A DNA stretch of 64,000 nucleotides from Vespa crabro (Eukaryota; Arthropoda; Insecta; Hymenoptera; Vespidae). Positions within the stretch are counted from its first letter, which is position 1. Every line of letters starts with the position of its first letter. A program made the translations under genes and the position numbers. Below, in pieces: positions 26,317 to 40,202 of the stretch. Location of the stretch: assembly GCF_910589235.1 (NCBI RefSeq), contig NW_025813595.1, forward strand, positions 3,968,001 to 4,032,000. The letters are read 5' to 3'. The notes under the pieces are model-generated. The model saw only the letters and a list, made by a program, of their open reading frames with translations, was not told where the DNA came from and did not search any database.

Positions 26317-27310
26317 TTATAATCCTTTAACGATATAAATATTTATCAAAATAACAATAATATTGATAATAACGATAATAACGATAATAATAGTAGCAAT
26401 AATAACAATAATAACACTAATAACGATAATTGCGAAAATAATAATAATAATAAGAAAAATAATAACATTAATATTGTTAATAAGGTTATTACCGATGATA
26501 ATGATAATTACAATATTCATAATAACTATAATAAGGATATTAACGATAATAATAATAACGATAATAACGATCAGAATAATATCGATGAATACGATAAAAT
26601 CGAAAATAATAATAAAAACATTAACAATAAAATCGATAATAATAATAATTAAAACGTTAATAACCATAATAATAATCATAATAATAGCAATAATAACCGT
26701 AACAAGGAAAATAACGAGGATAATAATAATAATAATAACAATAATAGCGATAATAAAGATATTAACGTTAATAGCGTTAATAATAAAAACAATTAAAACG
26801 ATAATAATAATAATTATGATAATAACAATAATAATTATAATAGTGATAGCATTAATAACGATATTTACGATAATAATAATAATAATAAAGATAATAACAT
26901 TATCAACGATAATAACGATAATAAAGTAAATAACAATAATTATAAAAACAATTAAAACGATAATAACAATAATTATGATAATAGCAATAATAATTATAAT
27001 AGTGATAGCATTAATAACGATATTTACGATAATAATAATAATAAGAAAGGTAATAACATAACTATCGATAATAACGATACTAACGATAATAACGATATTG
27101 ACGATAATATCGATAATTATAATAACAACATTAACGATTATAAAAATGATAATACTGACAAAATAAAGATAATAACGAAATTATCGATAATAACGATAAT
27201 AATAATAGTAATAATAATAACGATAATAAACGTAATAACAACAATAATAATAATAATATAATATTAATAATAATAATAATAATAATAACGATAATAACGA
27301 TTATAATGAC
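26317..27310 (+). repeat. Higher-order block B, copy 2
   Basis: The start TATAATCCTTTAACGATAT with TATTTATCAAAA and the internal AAGGTTATTACCGATGATAA are as in copy 1 (offset 20829). It contains the 159-bp tandem duplication (26785-26943 and 26944-27102). The end, with AATAACGAAATTATCGATAA near 27174, matches both other copies. Confidence 0.9.
26785..27102 (+). repeat. 159-bp tandem duplication inside B copy 2
   Basis: AAAAACAATTAAAACGATAA at 26785 and 26944, 159 bases apart, with the same following variants as at 6091 and 6250. Identical spacing and endpoints in two copies 20.7 kb apart show that the duplication predates the copying of the block. Confidence 0.88.
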
Positions 27311-28389
27311 AGTAACGTTAATAACGATTATAATCATAACGATAATAATAATAATAATAATATAGATAACAACGATATTAACGTTAATGACGATAATAAT
27401 AAAAACAATAATAAAGATACAAACGATTATAACGATAAGAACGATAATAATATTTATAATAATAATAATAATAACGATAATAACGATAATAATGGAAGTA
27501 ATAGCAACAATATTAAGAATAATATATATATAATAACGATAATAACGATAATAATATATTTAGTAATAACAGTAATAAAAATATTAAGGATAAAAATGAT
27601 TTTAACAGGAATCATAATAAAGATAATAACGATAATGTCGATAATAATAATAACAATATTAACGAGAATATCGACAATAATAATAATAGTAATAATAATA
27701 ATAATAACCTTAATAACGATAATATCGCTAGTAACTATAATAAAAGATATAATAATAACAATATTAAGAGTAATAACTATAATAACAAAAATAACGATAA
27801 AAATAATAGTACTAATAACAATAATAACAACAATATTGCCAATAACGATAATAGCGATAAAAATAATAACGATAATAGTGATAATATCGATAATAATAAT
27901 AAAAAAATTAACAATAATATCGATAATAATAATAATAATAATAACAATAATTTCAATAATAACGAAAATAACGATAATAATAAGAAAAATATTGTAACAA
28001 TAATAACGATAATAACGATAATAATATAAACCATAATGAAGGTATAATAATAATATTAACGATAATAACGAAAAATACGATAATATCGGTATTGATATTA
28101 ACGATAATAACGTTAATAACGTTAATAATAATGGTACTAATAACAATAATAATAACATTAACGATAATAACGATAATATCGATAATATTAATAACGATAA
28201 TAGCTACAATAACGATAATAATAATAATAATTGTTACGAAAAAGTCGATAATAACGATAATAAAGATAATAATAATAATTTTTATTACGATAAACAACAT
28301 AATAACAATAATAATTATAGTAATTATAATAATTATTATGATAAACACGATAATAATGATATTAGTAATATTAATAATAAAGATAATTA
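27311..28389 (+). repeat. Segment present in B copies 2 and 3, missing from copy 1
   Basis: Part of it (about 27600-27790: GAATCATAATAAAGATAA, ATTAACGAGAATATCGACAA, AATAACCTTAATAACG, ATAAGATATAATAATAAC-type units) matches 59245-59425. In copy 1 the flanks join directly near 6590. A deletion of roughly 1 kb in copy 1 is the simplest explanation. Confidence 0.75.
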
Positions 28390-29334
28390 CGATAATAACG
28401 ATAATAATAATAACAATAATAACGATAATAACAATATTCACGATAATAATAATTACAATTATAACGATAAAATCAACAATAATGATATAAGGAAAATAAT
28501 TATAATAATAATAATAATAAAAACGATAAGAATGATAATAATACTTACAATAATAATGATAATAACAATAATAACGATATTAACTATAATAAAATTAATA
28601 ATTATATTTACGTTAACAACGATAATGATATTAGTAATAATAGCGATAATAAAGATAATTGCGTTAAATATAATAATAACATTAATAACGATATAAACAA
28701 TGATAAGGATAATAATAATAACGGTAATGACAATAATAATAATAATAGTAATAACGATAATAATCATAATAACGTTAATAATAATAACAATATTAACGGC
28801 AATATTAATAATAATATTAATAAAGATAAGAGCAATAATAATAATTGCAATAACATTAGTAACCATTATAACGAAAATAGCGATAATGACGATGACAATA
28901 ATAACCATAATTACGATAATAACGAAAATAATAAAAACGATAGTCTCGTTAATAGTAATAATCATAATACCGTAAAAACGATAATAAATTTGATAATAAT
29001 AAAAATATTAACGATAATAACGATATTATCGGTATAAATATAACAATAATATTGACAATTACGTTATAAGAAATAATAATAATAACAATAATAACTATAC
29101 TAACGATATTAACGATAAGAACAAAATTAACGATAATAACAAGATTTATAAAAATATTAATATCTGTAATAATGATAAGAACGATTAGAACTATAGTATT
29201 ACAACAATAATAACAATAATAACCTAAATAACTACAAAAAAAATGATTTAAATAAGATATTAACGATAATAAATAGAATAACAGTAATAACGGTAATAAC
29301 GACAATAATAATAAAAATAAAAACGAAAATAACG

Positions 29335-29370
<36 letters not shown>

Positions 29371-29750
29371 TCGATAATAATAATAACAATATTAATTATA
29401 ATATCGATAATATTATTAACAATATTAATGATAATATCGATAATAAAAATAACATTATTAACGATAATATCTATAAGCATATTATTAATAATAATAATAG
29501 TAATAACGGTAATATGGATAATAATAGTAGCAATACTAACATTAATAACAATAATAGCGGTAATAAGGTAATTAACGGTAATAACGATAATTTAAATAAC
29601 CATATAAACAATAATAAAGATATTATCGATGATAATAATAACCATAATAACGATAATATCGATAATAATAATAATATTATTAACGTTAACATCGTTAACA
29701 ATAATAATTATAATAACATTAATAACGATAATATCGATAATATCTATAAT
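28390..29750 (+). repeat. Higher-order block F, copy 2
   Basis: Matches 6590-8130 with an offset of about 21790 falling to 21732. Shared landmarks are at 28535 (ATAATACTTACAATAATAAT), 29020 (ATTATCGGTATAA) and 29243 (ATGATTTAAATAAG). The ATA run at 29335-29370 is half the length of its partner. Confidence 0.87.
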
Positions 29751-30139
29751 AATAATAAAGAAAATAACGATAATAATGATATTAACGATAATAATAATTG
29801 TAATAATATCGATAATAACGATAATAACGATAATAAAGATAATAATGATAATAACGATTATAATAACATCGATAATACCGATAAGAGTAGTAATAATAAA
29901 AACGATAATGACTATATTTAGTATAATAATAATTACAATAATAGAGAAAGGAACGATATTATCTTTATTAACAATATTAATAATAACGATAATAACTAAA
30001 ATAACGATGTAACGATAATGATAAGAATAATATTAACAATAATATTAATAATAATAATAATAAAAATAGCAATAATAACGATAATAAAGATAATAACGAT
30101 AATAATGATAACGATAATAACGATAATAACGATAATACT
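29751..30139 (+). repeat. Higher-order block H, copy 2
   Basis: GAACGATATTATCTTTATTA near 29953 and ACTAAAATAACGATGTAACG near 29996 match 9782-9848. After it the order differs from copy 1: the D fragment present at 10.1 kb is absent and block Q follows directly. Confidence 0.78.
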
Positions 30140-30420
30140 AGTAAAGATGACAACAATAAAAACAATAATATTAATATTAATAATAACGAAAATAAGGATA
30201 ATAACGATGTCAAGGATAATAATAATAACAACAAAAAGGATAATAAAAATAATAAAGAAAAAGTAAATAAGTATAATAACGATGACAATGATAATAATAA
30301 TAACATTAATAAAGTAATAACGATAATTAAGATTATACGGATTATAACAATAACGATAATAAAAATAATAATCAGAACGGTAATGAGGATAAACGATAAA
30401 AAAGATAATAACTATTGTAA
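30140..30420 (+). repeat. Higher-order block Q, copy 2
   Basis: AAAGATGACAACAATAAAAA, AATAAGGATAATAACGATGT, AACAACAAAAAGGATAA and TATACGGATTATAACAATAA (30334) in the same order as 10505-10740. Confidence 0.83.
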
Positions 30421-32679
30421 CAATAATAACAATAATAACTGTAATAATAATAACAATATTAGCGTTAATGATGATAATAATGATAATAACTATAAAAACA
30501 AATATTATAACGATAATAATAATAACAATAATAACGATTAATACAATATTAACGACAATAATAAAAATAACATTAACGTAAATAGAGATAATTACTATTT
30601 CAAAGATAATAGTAATAATAATAATAACGATAAAAACGATATAAACAATAGCAACAATAATAATAATGATAATTACTATATTAATAGTATTTACAAAAAC
30701 AATAATAACGATTATAGCAAAAATTATAAAAATAATAATCACGATAATAATGATAATAACGTTAATAATAATAGCAATAAAATCGATTTTAACGTTAATA
30801 ACGATAGTAATAATAATAATAATAACGAAAGTAAGTACAATAACGGTGACAATTATAATATTAATAACATTAATCACGATAATAACGATAATAACGACAA
30901 TAATAATAGTAATAATAACGATAATAACGATATCAATGGAATTAACGATAATAACGTTTATAATAATAATCTTATAAAAGATAAGAACGATAATAACGAT
31001 ACTAAAAATAACAGCGATAATAATAATAACGATATAAAGGATAATATCGTTAATAATTGTAAAAATATTCACGATAGTTTCCATAATAATAATAACAACA
31101 AAAACAATAATAACGATAATAAGTATAATAAAATTATAATAATAACGGTAATAACGATTATAAAATTAATAATAATAATAATAATATTATCGATAATAGC
31201 AATGATAATAATAGTAATAATATTGGTAATAACGATAAAAGAGTTCCTAACGATAATAATAATGACGACAATAACGATAATAATGACTATGATGATAAGA
31301 AAGATAATAATACTAATAATAATAAAAACAATAAGGACAATAACGATCATAGTGATAATAATAAGAATAATAATAACAATATTAAGAATAGTAACTTTAA
31401 TAACGATTATAACAATGTTAACGATAATAATATTAACGATAATAACGATAATAACAATAATAATAATAATAATAATAATAAAGATAACAACGAAATTAAC
31501 GATAATAATGACAGTAATAATAACAATAATGACGATAATAACGTTAACAATAACGATATTAACGATAACAATAGTTGTAATAATAACAATAATAACAATT
31601 ATAGCGATAATAACGATATTACCGTTAATAAGGATAATTATAATATTCATAATAACTATAATGCGAATAATACCGATAATTATAATAACGATATTAACGA
31701 TAATATCGATAATAATAATAATATTATCAACGATATAATCGATAATAATAATAATCATAATAACATTAATAACAATAATAACGATAATTACGATTAAAAT
31801 AATAATAACGAAAATAACGATAATAACGATATTAACAATTATAATAATAATAATAATAACGAGAATAACGATAATAAGTATAATAACCATAATAACGATT
31901 ATAACGATGAAATAAAAATAATAATAATGATAATAAAGATAATAAAGGCAATAATAATAATAATAATATTAATAATAATAATAATTTTAATGACGATAAT
32001 ATCGGTTAAATAATAATAATAATATTAATAATAATACGGTTAATAAAGATAACAGAGATTATAATAATAACGATTAAAAAGATAACAAAGGCAATAATGA
32101 TAATAGCAATAATAACGATAACAACTGTGATAAGAATAACAATATTAACAATATTAAATTTAATAGTGATAACAATAATACCGATAACAACGATAATAAC
32201 AATAACAAAAATAATAATAATAATAATAATAAAAAGGAAAATAAATATAATAAAGGTGACATCGAAAATAATAATAAAAATAATAATGATAATAACGATA
32301 ATAACTATAATAATAATAATAATACTAACGATATAAAGATATTAATAATCGTATTAAAGATAAGAACGATAATAACGCTACTAACGATAATAGCGATTAT
32401 AATAAGAACAACGAAAATAATATTAACGTTATTAATTATAGTAACAATTATAATAATGACGATAATAACGATAACATCGGTAATAATGATAATAACGATA
32501 AAAACGATAATTTAAATGATAGTAATAGTAATAATAAAGATATTAACTATGTAAATGATTCTAACGATAATAATAATAACAACTATAACGATAATAACTA
32601 ATATGATGTTAAGAATGATAATAATATTAACAATAGTAAAATCAATAATGACATTCACGATAATAAAGATAATAATAGA
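30421..32679 (+). repeat. Degenerate array with D-tail, B-like and junction-like fragments
   Basis: 31000-31110 repeats the D tail (AAGGATAATATCGTTAATAA at 31037). 31285-31440 resembles 5050-5180 and 58020-58140 (GACTATGATGATAAGAAAG). 31615-31680 is a weak match to the B interior (ATTACCGTTAATAAGGATAA, TATTCATAATAACTATAA). 32347-32400 (AATCGTATTAAAGATAAGAA) matches 49010-49065 and 21195-21240. Short blocks are shuffled here. No gene. Confidence 0.72.
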
Positions 32680-33655
32680 AGTAATAATAACAATATTAAG
32701 AATAATTAATATAATAACGATAATAACAATAGTAATAGTTGTAATAAAAAAAGTAATAACAATAAGAACGATAAAAACGAATTTAACGATAATAATAATT
32801 GTGATAATTACGATAATATAGATAATAATAATAACTATATTAACGATAATAACGGTAATAACGATAAAAATAATAGAAAAATAACAATAATATCAATAAT
32901 AACGATAACAAAGATAATAACGATAAAATCGATAATAATAAATAAGATAATATCGATTTCATCGATAATAATAATAACAATATTAACGATAATATCGATC
33001 ATAAAAACAATAATATCGACGATAATATCGGTAATAATAATAACAATATCGACAGTAATATCGATAATAATAATAACAATAATAACAATAATACCGATAC
33101 TAACGATAATATCGTTAATAATAATAACGATAATAATGATAATAGCGATAAAAACAATAACGATATTAACGATAATATTGACAATATTAAAGATAATAAT
33201 GATAATAATTTTAATAGGATAATAATTATCATAATAATAATAGTAATAACGATAATAACGATAAAAAAATTAAAATAATAACGATAATATAGATAATAAT
33301 AATAAAATTAATAAACTTAATAACGATAATTACGATAATAAAGGTATTAATGATAATAATAATAGTAATAATAATAGTAATAATAATAATGATTATTACG
33401 ATAATAACGATAATAATAATAGACGTAATAACATTATTACAATATTAACGATAAAAACAATAATATCGATATCCATAATAACGATAATAAAGTTAACATT
33501 AATAACAATAATAATATTGATAATAACTATAATAACAAAAATAAACATATTGACGACAATAACGATAATAATAATTACGATAATAACGATAATATCGACA
33601 ATAGCGATAATAATAATAATAATAACGGCATTAATAAATATTATAAATATAATAA
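32680..33655 (+). repeat. Higher-order block L, copy 2 (diverged)
   Basis: AATAGAAGTAATAATAAC, then GATAATATTGACAATATTAA near 33172 and TTTTAATAGGATAATAATTA near 33210 follow the order of L. It ends at the landmark ATGGTATTAACGATAA (33660), but the 390-bp G unit does not follow. Confidence 0.72.
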
Positions 33656-35089
33656 CGAAATGGTATTAACGATAAAATCGACAATAGTAGTAATTGTAAT
33701 AACGATAATAACGATAATAGTAATAAGTATAAAATCGATAGTATTGATATTAATGAAAATATCCATAATAATAATAAATAGAACACTACTAACGATAATA
33801 ACAATAACAATAATAACAATAATAACGATTATTAAAATAATAACGATAATAGTAAGAATAATAATAATATCGAAAGTATGGTTAATTACGAAAAAAACGG
33901 TAATAATGATAATAACTATAATAACGTCAATAATAATAATAATAATAATAATAAAGATAATAACGATAATAACGATAATAGCGATTATAATAAAAACAAA
34001 ATAAAGATAACAACGATATTAACAATAATAACAATAATAACAATTATAGCGATAATAACAATAATAACGATAATAACGATAATACTAATAACAATAATAA
34101 CAATAATATCGACAATAACGATAAATACGATAATACTAATAACAATTATAACGATAATAACGATAATAACAATAATATTAATAATAATAATAATAATGAT
34201 AACAATAATAAGGATAATAGCAATAATAATAATAACAAAATTAACGATTATATAGATTATAAAGATAATGATAGTAACGATAATAATAATTATAATAATA
34301 ACTAATTACGATAATAATAATAGAAAAGATAATAATACTAATGATTATAACCATAAAAACGATAATAACGATAACAATAATAAAATTAATAACGATAATA
34401 ACGATTATAACGATAATAATAATAACAATAACATTGATAATAACGACAATAATCATAATAACTATAATAATAATAACAAAAATAACTATTAAAACGGTAA
34501 TAACAATAACAATAATAACAATAATGACGATAATAACGGTAATAATGATAATAATAATTATAATAATGACAATAATAACTGTAATAACGCGAAATAATAA
34601 ATACAACTGTAACAATAGTAATAATAGCAATATTAACGATGATAACGTAATGGAAGATAATGGTAATAATATTAATTACGAAATTAAGCTTAATAACGAT
34701 AATAACGATATAAATAATAATAATAATTATAATAATAATAAAAATAATAACGATAATAAATATAATAACGTTAATAATACAGGTAATAATAACAATAATA
34801 TCACTATTAAAGATAATAAAGATAATATCGATAATAATAACAACAATATTAACGAAAGTAATCTTAATAATAATAATAGTAATAACGATAAAAACGATTA
34901 AAACGATAATAAAGATAATAATACTAATGATATTAACGATAATAGTAATAATTATTATAACGATAAGAACGACAATAAAGATAATAATAATAATAATAAT
35001 AATAATAACGAAAATAAGGATAATAACGATAATAATAATAATCAGAATAACGATGATAACGATAATATCGATAATAATAGAAATAATAA
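33656..35089 (+). repeat. Unassigned degenerate array
   Basis: After the landmark at 33660 the sequence diverges from G. AAATAGAACACTACTAACG near 33777 and CGAAATAATAAATACAACTG near 34590 deviate from consensus, and a single AAGCTT is at 34686. The rest is tandem variants without a recognised partner. Confidence 0.75.
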
Positions 35090-35260
35090 TAATAATAATG
35101 ATCGTAACGATAATAAAGATAATAATAGCAGTAATAGTAACAAAAATCATAGTAATAACTATAATAACGGTAATATCGATAATAATAACAATGACAAAGT
35201 TAATAGAAATGATAATAATAGCGATAATAACGATAATTACTTTAATAATAATAACAATAA
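35090..35260 (+). repeat. Higher-order block P, copy 2
   Basis: ATGATCGTAACGATAATAAA near 35098 and GACAAAGTTAATAGAAATGA near 35194 match 11307-11420. Confidence 0.85.
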
Positions 35261-36229
35261 TGAAGGTAATACTAATATCAATAATAATAATGACAATATT
35301 AACGATAATAACGATATTAGTAATAATAAAAGTGATAATAACGATAATAATGATAATAACGATAATAATAATACGATGATAAAGACAATACCAATAATAA
35401 TAACAACGATAACAACGATAATAATAATATTAACAATAATATCGATAACTACTATCATTCCTATAATTATAATAATAGTAATATCGATAATAAGGATAAT
35501 TACGAAAAAAACGGTATTAACGATAATAACGATAATAACGGTAATAATTATAACAATAATGACGATAATAACGATAATTACGATAATAATTATAATAACG
35601 ATAATTATAACAATAATAACGATGGGAAAGATTATGAAGATAATAATAATAACAATTATTACGACAATAATAATAAGAATATAACGATAATAACGATATT
35701 AGCGATAATAATAATAATAATAATAAAGATAATAACAAATTGACCATAATAACAATAATTGTGAAATTTACAATAATAATAAGAACAGCAATAACCATAT
35801 TACCGATAATAACGTTAATTAAAATAACAATGACAACGATAAAAACGATAAGTATAATTATAATAATGACGATAATAACGAAAAAAGTAATAACAATTAT
35901 AACGATAAAAACGATAATAAGAATAATAATAATAACAGTAATAAACATAATTAAGATATCAAAAATAGAAATTGTAGTAATAAAAACAGTAATAACAATA
36001 ATAAAGATAATAACGATATTAACGATAATAATAATATCGATAGTAAGCAATATATCAATAATAACAATAATAACATTAACGATATTATCGTTAATATTAA
36101 CAATAATAATAACTATAATAACGACAATAACGATAATAACAATATTAATAACAACTATAGTAACGATAATACCAATAATAATAATTAAAATATTATCGAT
36201 AATATCGATAATAATAATAAAAATAACAA
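35261..36229 (+). repeat. Array with partial block A copy 3 (35440-35690)
   Basis: 35440-35690 carries CCTATAATTATAATAATAGT, AATATCGATAATAAGGATAA, AAAAACGG and ACGATGGGAAAGATTATGAA, paralleling 115-310 and 51845-52030. It covers only about 250 bp of A. Beyond it the array is unassigned up to block K. Confidence 0.72.
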
Positions 36230-37189
36230 CGATAATATCGATATTAACTGTTATATTATTAATAATAACGATAATAACGATAATAAGGATAGTAATTATA
36301 ATAACAATGATATTAATATCGATAAAAACAATAAAATTAATAACGCCGACTATGATAACAACGAAAATAATAATATTAATAATAAAGATAATTACGATAA
36401 TAACGATAATAATTGTAATAATAATAAAAATAATAACGATAATAACGTTAATAACGAAAATAACGATTATATTATTAACGATTATATTAACAATATCGAA
36501 AATATTAATAGCAATACTAACGATAATAACGATAATAATACTAATAATAACAATAATAACGAAATTAACGATAATAGCGATAATAATAATGACGATAATA
36601 ACGATAATAGAAATTATAATAATAACGATAATAACGATAAGAATGGTAATAACAATAATAATAATATTGATAACAAAGATAATAACGATATTAACGCTAA
36701 TAGCGATAATAATAAAAACAATATTAACGAAAATAAAGATAATGAAGATAATAACGATAATAATAAGAATAATAACAGCAATAATATCTATAATAAAGAT
36801 AATAACGACAATAACGATCATAACAATAATAATAATAGTAATAATAACGATGATAACGTAATTAACTATAATAATAATATTAATAATAGTAATAATAATA
36901 ACACAAATAACGATATTAACGATAAAAGTAGTAGTAATACTAAAAATAATAACAATACTATCGATAATGATGTTAACGGTATTAATAATAACGATAATAA
37001 TTAAAATAATAATAACAATTCTAACTATAAAAACGATAATAATAATCGTAATAGTAATAATAATAGCAATAATGACGATAATAAAGATAATTATAATAAC
37101 AATAATAACGACAATAACGATAATAGCGGTAACAATAATAACAATAATAACGTTAATAAAGAAAATTACGATAATTCTGATAATAACAA
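36230..37189 (+). repeat. Higher-order block K, copy 2
   Basis: AACTGTTATATTATTAATAA, then AATAACGCCGACTATGATAA, ACGTTAATAACGAAAATAAC and AATCGTAATAGTAATAATAA follow the order at 16170-17090. It is joined directly to block I here, whereas K and I lie about 1.5 kb apart and in the opposite order near 13-17 kb. Confidence 0.82.
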
Positions 37190-38720
37190 TAATAATGATA
37201 ACGATAATAACGAAATAGTAATCATAATAATTACGATTATAAAGATAATATCGATAATAATAATAATTATAATAATTAATATAGTAACGATATAAACGAT
37301 AAGAACAATAATATTAATAAAAACAATAAAGATAATAATGATAATAATAATAATCATAATAACAATAACAAGGATAATAACAATAAGAATAATAAAAGAC
37401 TATAATAATGATTATAAAGATATTGATAATAAAGATAATAATTATAATAATATAAAAAATATTAACGATAATAATGATAGAAACGATAATAATTATAATG
37501 ACAATTAACATAATAACGATTATAACGAAAATACTAATAACATAAATAACGTTAATAACGATTATAACGATAATAACGATAATAATAATAACAATAATAA
37601 CTATAAAAACCATAATTACGATATTTTAGTAATAAAAATGAAGATAAAATCGATAATAAGGACAATAATAATAGTAATAATAACGATAATAACGATAATA
37701 TCGATAATAATAATTATATCGATAATAAGGGTAATTATGAAAATAGCAGTAATAACGATAAATTATATAAAACGACAATAATAATAATAACAAAAACGAT
37801 AATAAGGATAATAACGATAATAACGATAATGATAGTAATATTAACAAAGTAAGTATCAGTATTAACGGTAATAACGATAATAATAATAACAATAATGACG
37901 ATAATAAAAATAATATTGATAATAACAATAATTATAATTATAATAATAATAATAAAAACGATAATAACAGTAATAATAATAACAATAATAACGAAAATAA
38001 AGAAATAACGATAATAATAATATTAATTATAAAGATAGTAACAATAATATCGATATTAGCGATAACTATAATAACTATGATTACGATAATGACAATGGTA
38101 ATAATGACCAAAATATCGAAAACAATTAAAATAACGATATTAATAGTAATAAAAATGAAGTAATATCGGTAAAGTGGATAGTAATAATAATAATATATAC
38201 GATAAAAACGATAATAACGATAATAATAATAATAATAATAACTATAATATCGTTATTAGTAACAACTATAAAATCGATAATATTGGTATTAATAAAAATA
38301 ACTAGAATAATAATAATACATATAACAATAAAAACGACAATAACAATAATAATATTGACATTAATTACGATAATTACGATAATAACGATAGTAATAAAGA
38401 CTATAAAAACAGTAAAGAAGATGATAACGATTATAATAATAATAATAATATTATTATCGGTAATAAGTATAATTACGAAATTAACGGTAATAAAGATAAT
38501 ACCAATAATAACGACAACAATAATAATAATAATAATAACGATACCTACGATAATAACGATAATAATAATAATAATAATAAAGATAATAACGGGATTAACG
38601 ACAATAACGATAGTAATAATTACAATAATAACGATAATGATGATAATAATAATAATAACGGTAATTATAAGAACAAAAATTACTATAATAACGATATTAG
38701 CAATAATAATAATAAGAATT
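37190..38720 (+). repeat. Higher-order block I, copy 2
   Basis: ACGAAATAGTAATCATAATA, AAAAGACTATAATAATGATT (37397), TTATATAAAACGAC and AGTAACAACTATAAAATCG (38258) match 13370-14640 in order. Confidence 0.85.
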
Positions 38721-39394
38721 AGAACGATAATAAAGAATTATCGATAGTAATAATAACAATTATAACGATAATAATAGTAATGACCATAACAATAACAACG
38801 ACAATTACGATAATATCGATAATAATATTAACATTATTAACGTTCATAATGATAACAGTAATAATAATAATAACATGTATAACGATAAAAACGATAATAA
38901 CGATAATAACGATGATAATAATAACGATAATAATTTTAATAAAGATAATAACAATAATAACGAAAATAACGATATTAATAATAATAACTATAAAAATAAT
39001 AATTAGGATTATAACGATCATAACGATAATAATAATAGTTACAGTAACAGTAATAATAAATATAATAACGATATTGAGGATTCAAACGATATTAGAGACA
39101 ATAGCGATAATAAAATTAATAATAATAACTATAATAACGATAATAACAATAATAATAAGAACATTAATAGCGATAATAACGATAATAAAATTAATAATAA
39201 TAATAATGGCGATATTATAGTTATTAAAGATTATAATATGAACGATAATAAGGACAATAGTAATTATAACAATAACGATAATAATGATAATAACGACAAT
39301 AATAATAATAATAATAAATATGATAACGATAATAACGATAATAACGCTAAAAATAATAATAACGGTTATAGTAATAATAATAATAACAATATTA
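38721..39394 (+). repeat. Array with block O copy 1 (38795-38985)
   Basis: 38795-38985 (AACAACGACAATTACGATAA, ATTAACATTATTAACGTTCA, AATAACATGTATAACGATAA, then AATTTTAATAAAG) matches 41545-41735 closely. AACATGTATAACG is seen only in these two places. Near 39070 GAGGATTCAAACGATATTAG is a deviation. Confidence 0.83.
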
Positions 39395-40067
39395 ACGATA
39401 ATAGCGATAATATCGGTATAATTATAATATGATAATCAATAATTGCATTACTAGAAATAATAATAATAAGAATAATAACGATAATGAAGATAATAACGAA
39501 AATACTATTAACCATAATAACAATAATAATAATAAGAATAACGATAATAACGATAATAACGTTAATAATAATAGTAGTAATAACAATAATAACGATAATA
39601 ACTAAAATAACGGTAATAATAGTAACGATAATAACGTTAACATCGAAAAAAGTAATAACAAAATTAACGATAATCACATTAATAATAATAATAAAAATAA
39701 TAATAACGATAACATAAATAATAACGATAATAGTAATAACGATATTTTCGGCAAAAGTGCTAATAATAATAACGATAATAACGATATCAATAATAACAAT
39801 AATAACGATAATAACGATAATAGCGATTGTAATGAGAATAAAGACAGTAATAAGAATATTAATAATAATAATAACGATAATAATAATAATATTAATAACG
39901 ATAATTACTTTAACAACGATAATAGTAATAATGACGTTAATAGTTATAATCATAATAAAGATATTAGCGATAATATCAACAATAATAATAATAATAATAA
40001 CCATAATAAAAATAATAAAAATTATAACTATAATAACGAATATAACAATGAAAATAATAGTAATAAT
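39395..40067 (+). repeat. Array with partial F copy 3
   Basis: 39395-39480 (GATAATATCGGTATAATTAT, TAATCAATAATTGCATTAC) is related to 7228-7300 and 29015-29080. GGCAAAAGTGCTAATAA near 39750 is a local deviation. The remainder is unassigned. Confidence 0.65.
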
Positions 40068-40202
40068 AGATATATTAAATTTAGTAAGGATAATAACGAT
40101 TATAATATTATAATAATATTAACTATTATTATAATATTAAATATTAATAATTAATTATTAATAATATTAACGTTAATAGGTATATTTATTATATTAAATT
40201 TA
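40068..40202. other. Non-repeat island: two palindromes between 13-bp direct repeats
   Basis: TATATTAAATTTA occurs at 40071-40083 and again at 40190-40202. Between them lie a hairpin with 16-bp perfect arms (40103-40118 and 40124-40139, loop TTAAC) and a 22-bp perfect palindrome (40142-40163). Part of the interior reads in reverse orientation. The layout resembles a small non-autonomous element with target-site duplication, or a replication foldback. It is too short to encode a transposase, and no known element is recognised. Confidence 0.8.

Noticed and set aside
40068..40202. tRNA, small structured RNA or origin of replication suggested by the palindromes
   Set aside because: No cloverleaf, no conserved loop bases and no initiator-box pattern. 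AT-only palindromes arise easily in this composition, so only an island of unknown nature is annotated.
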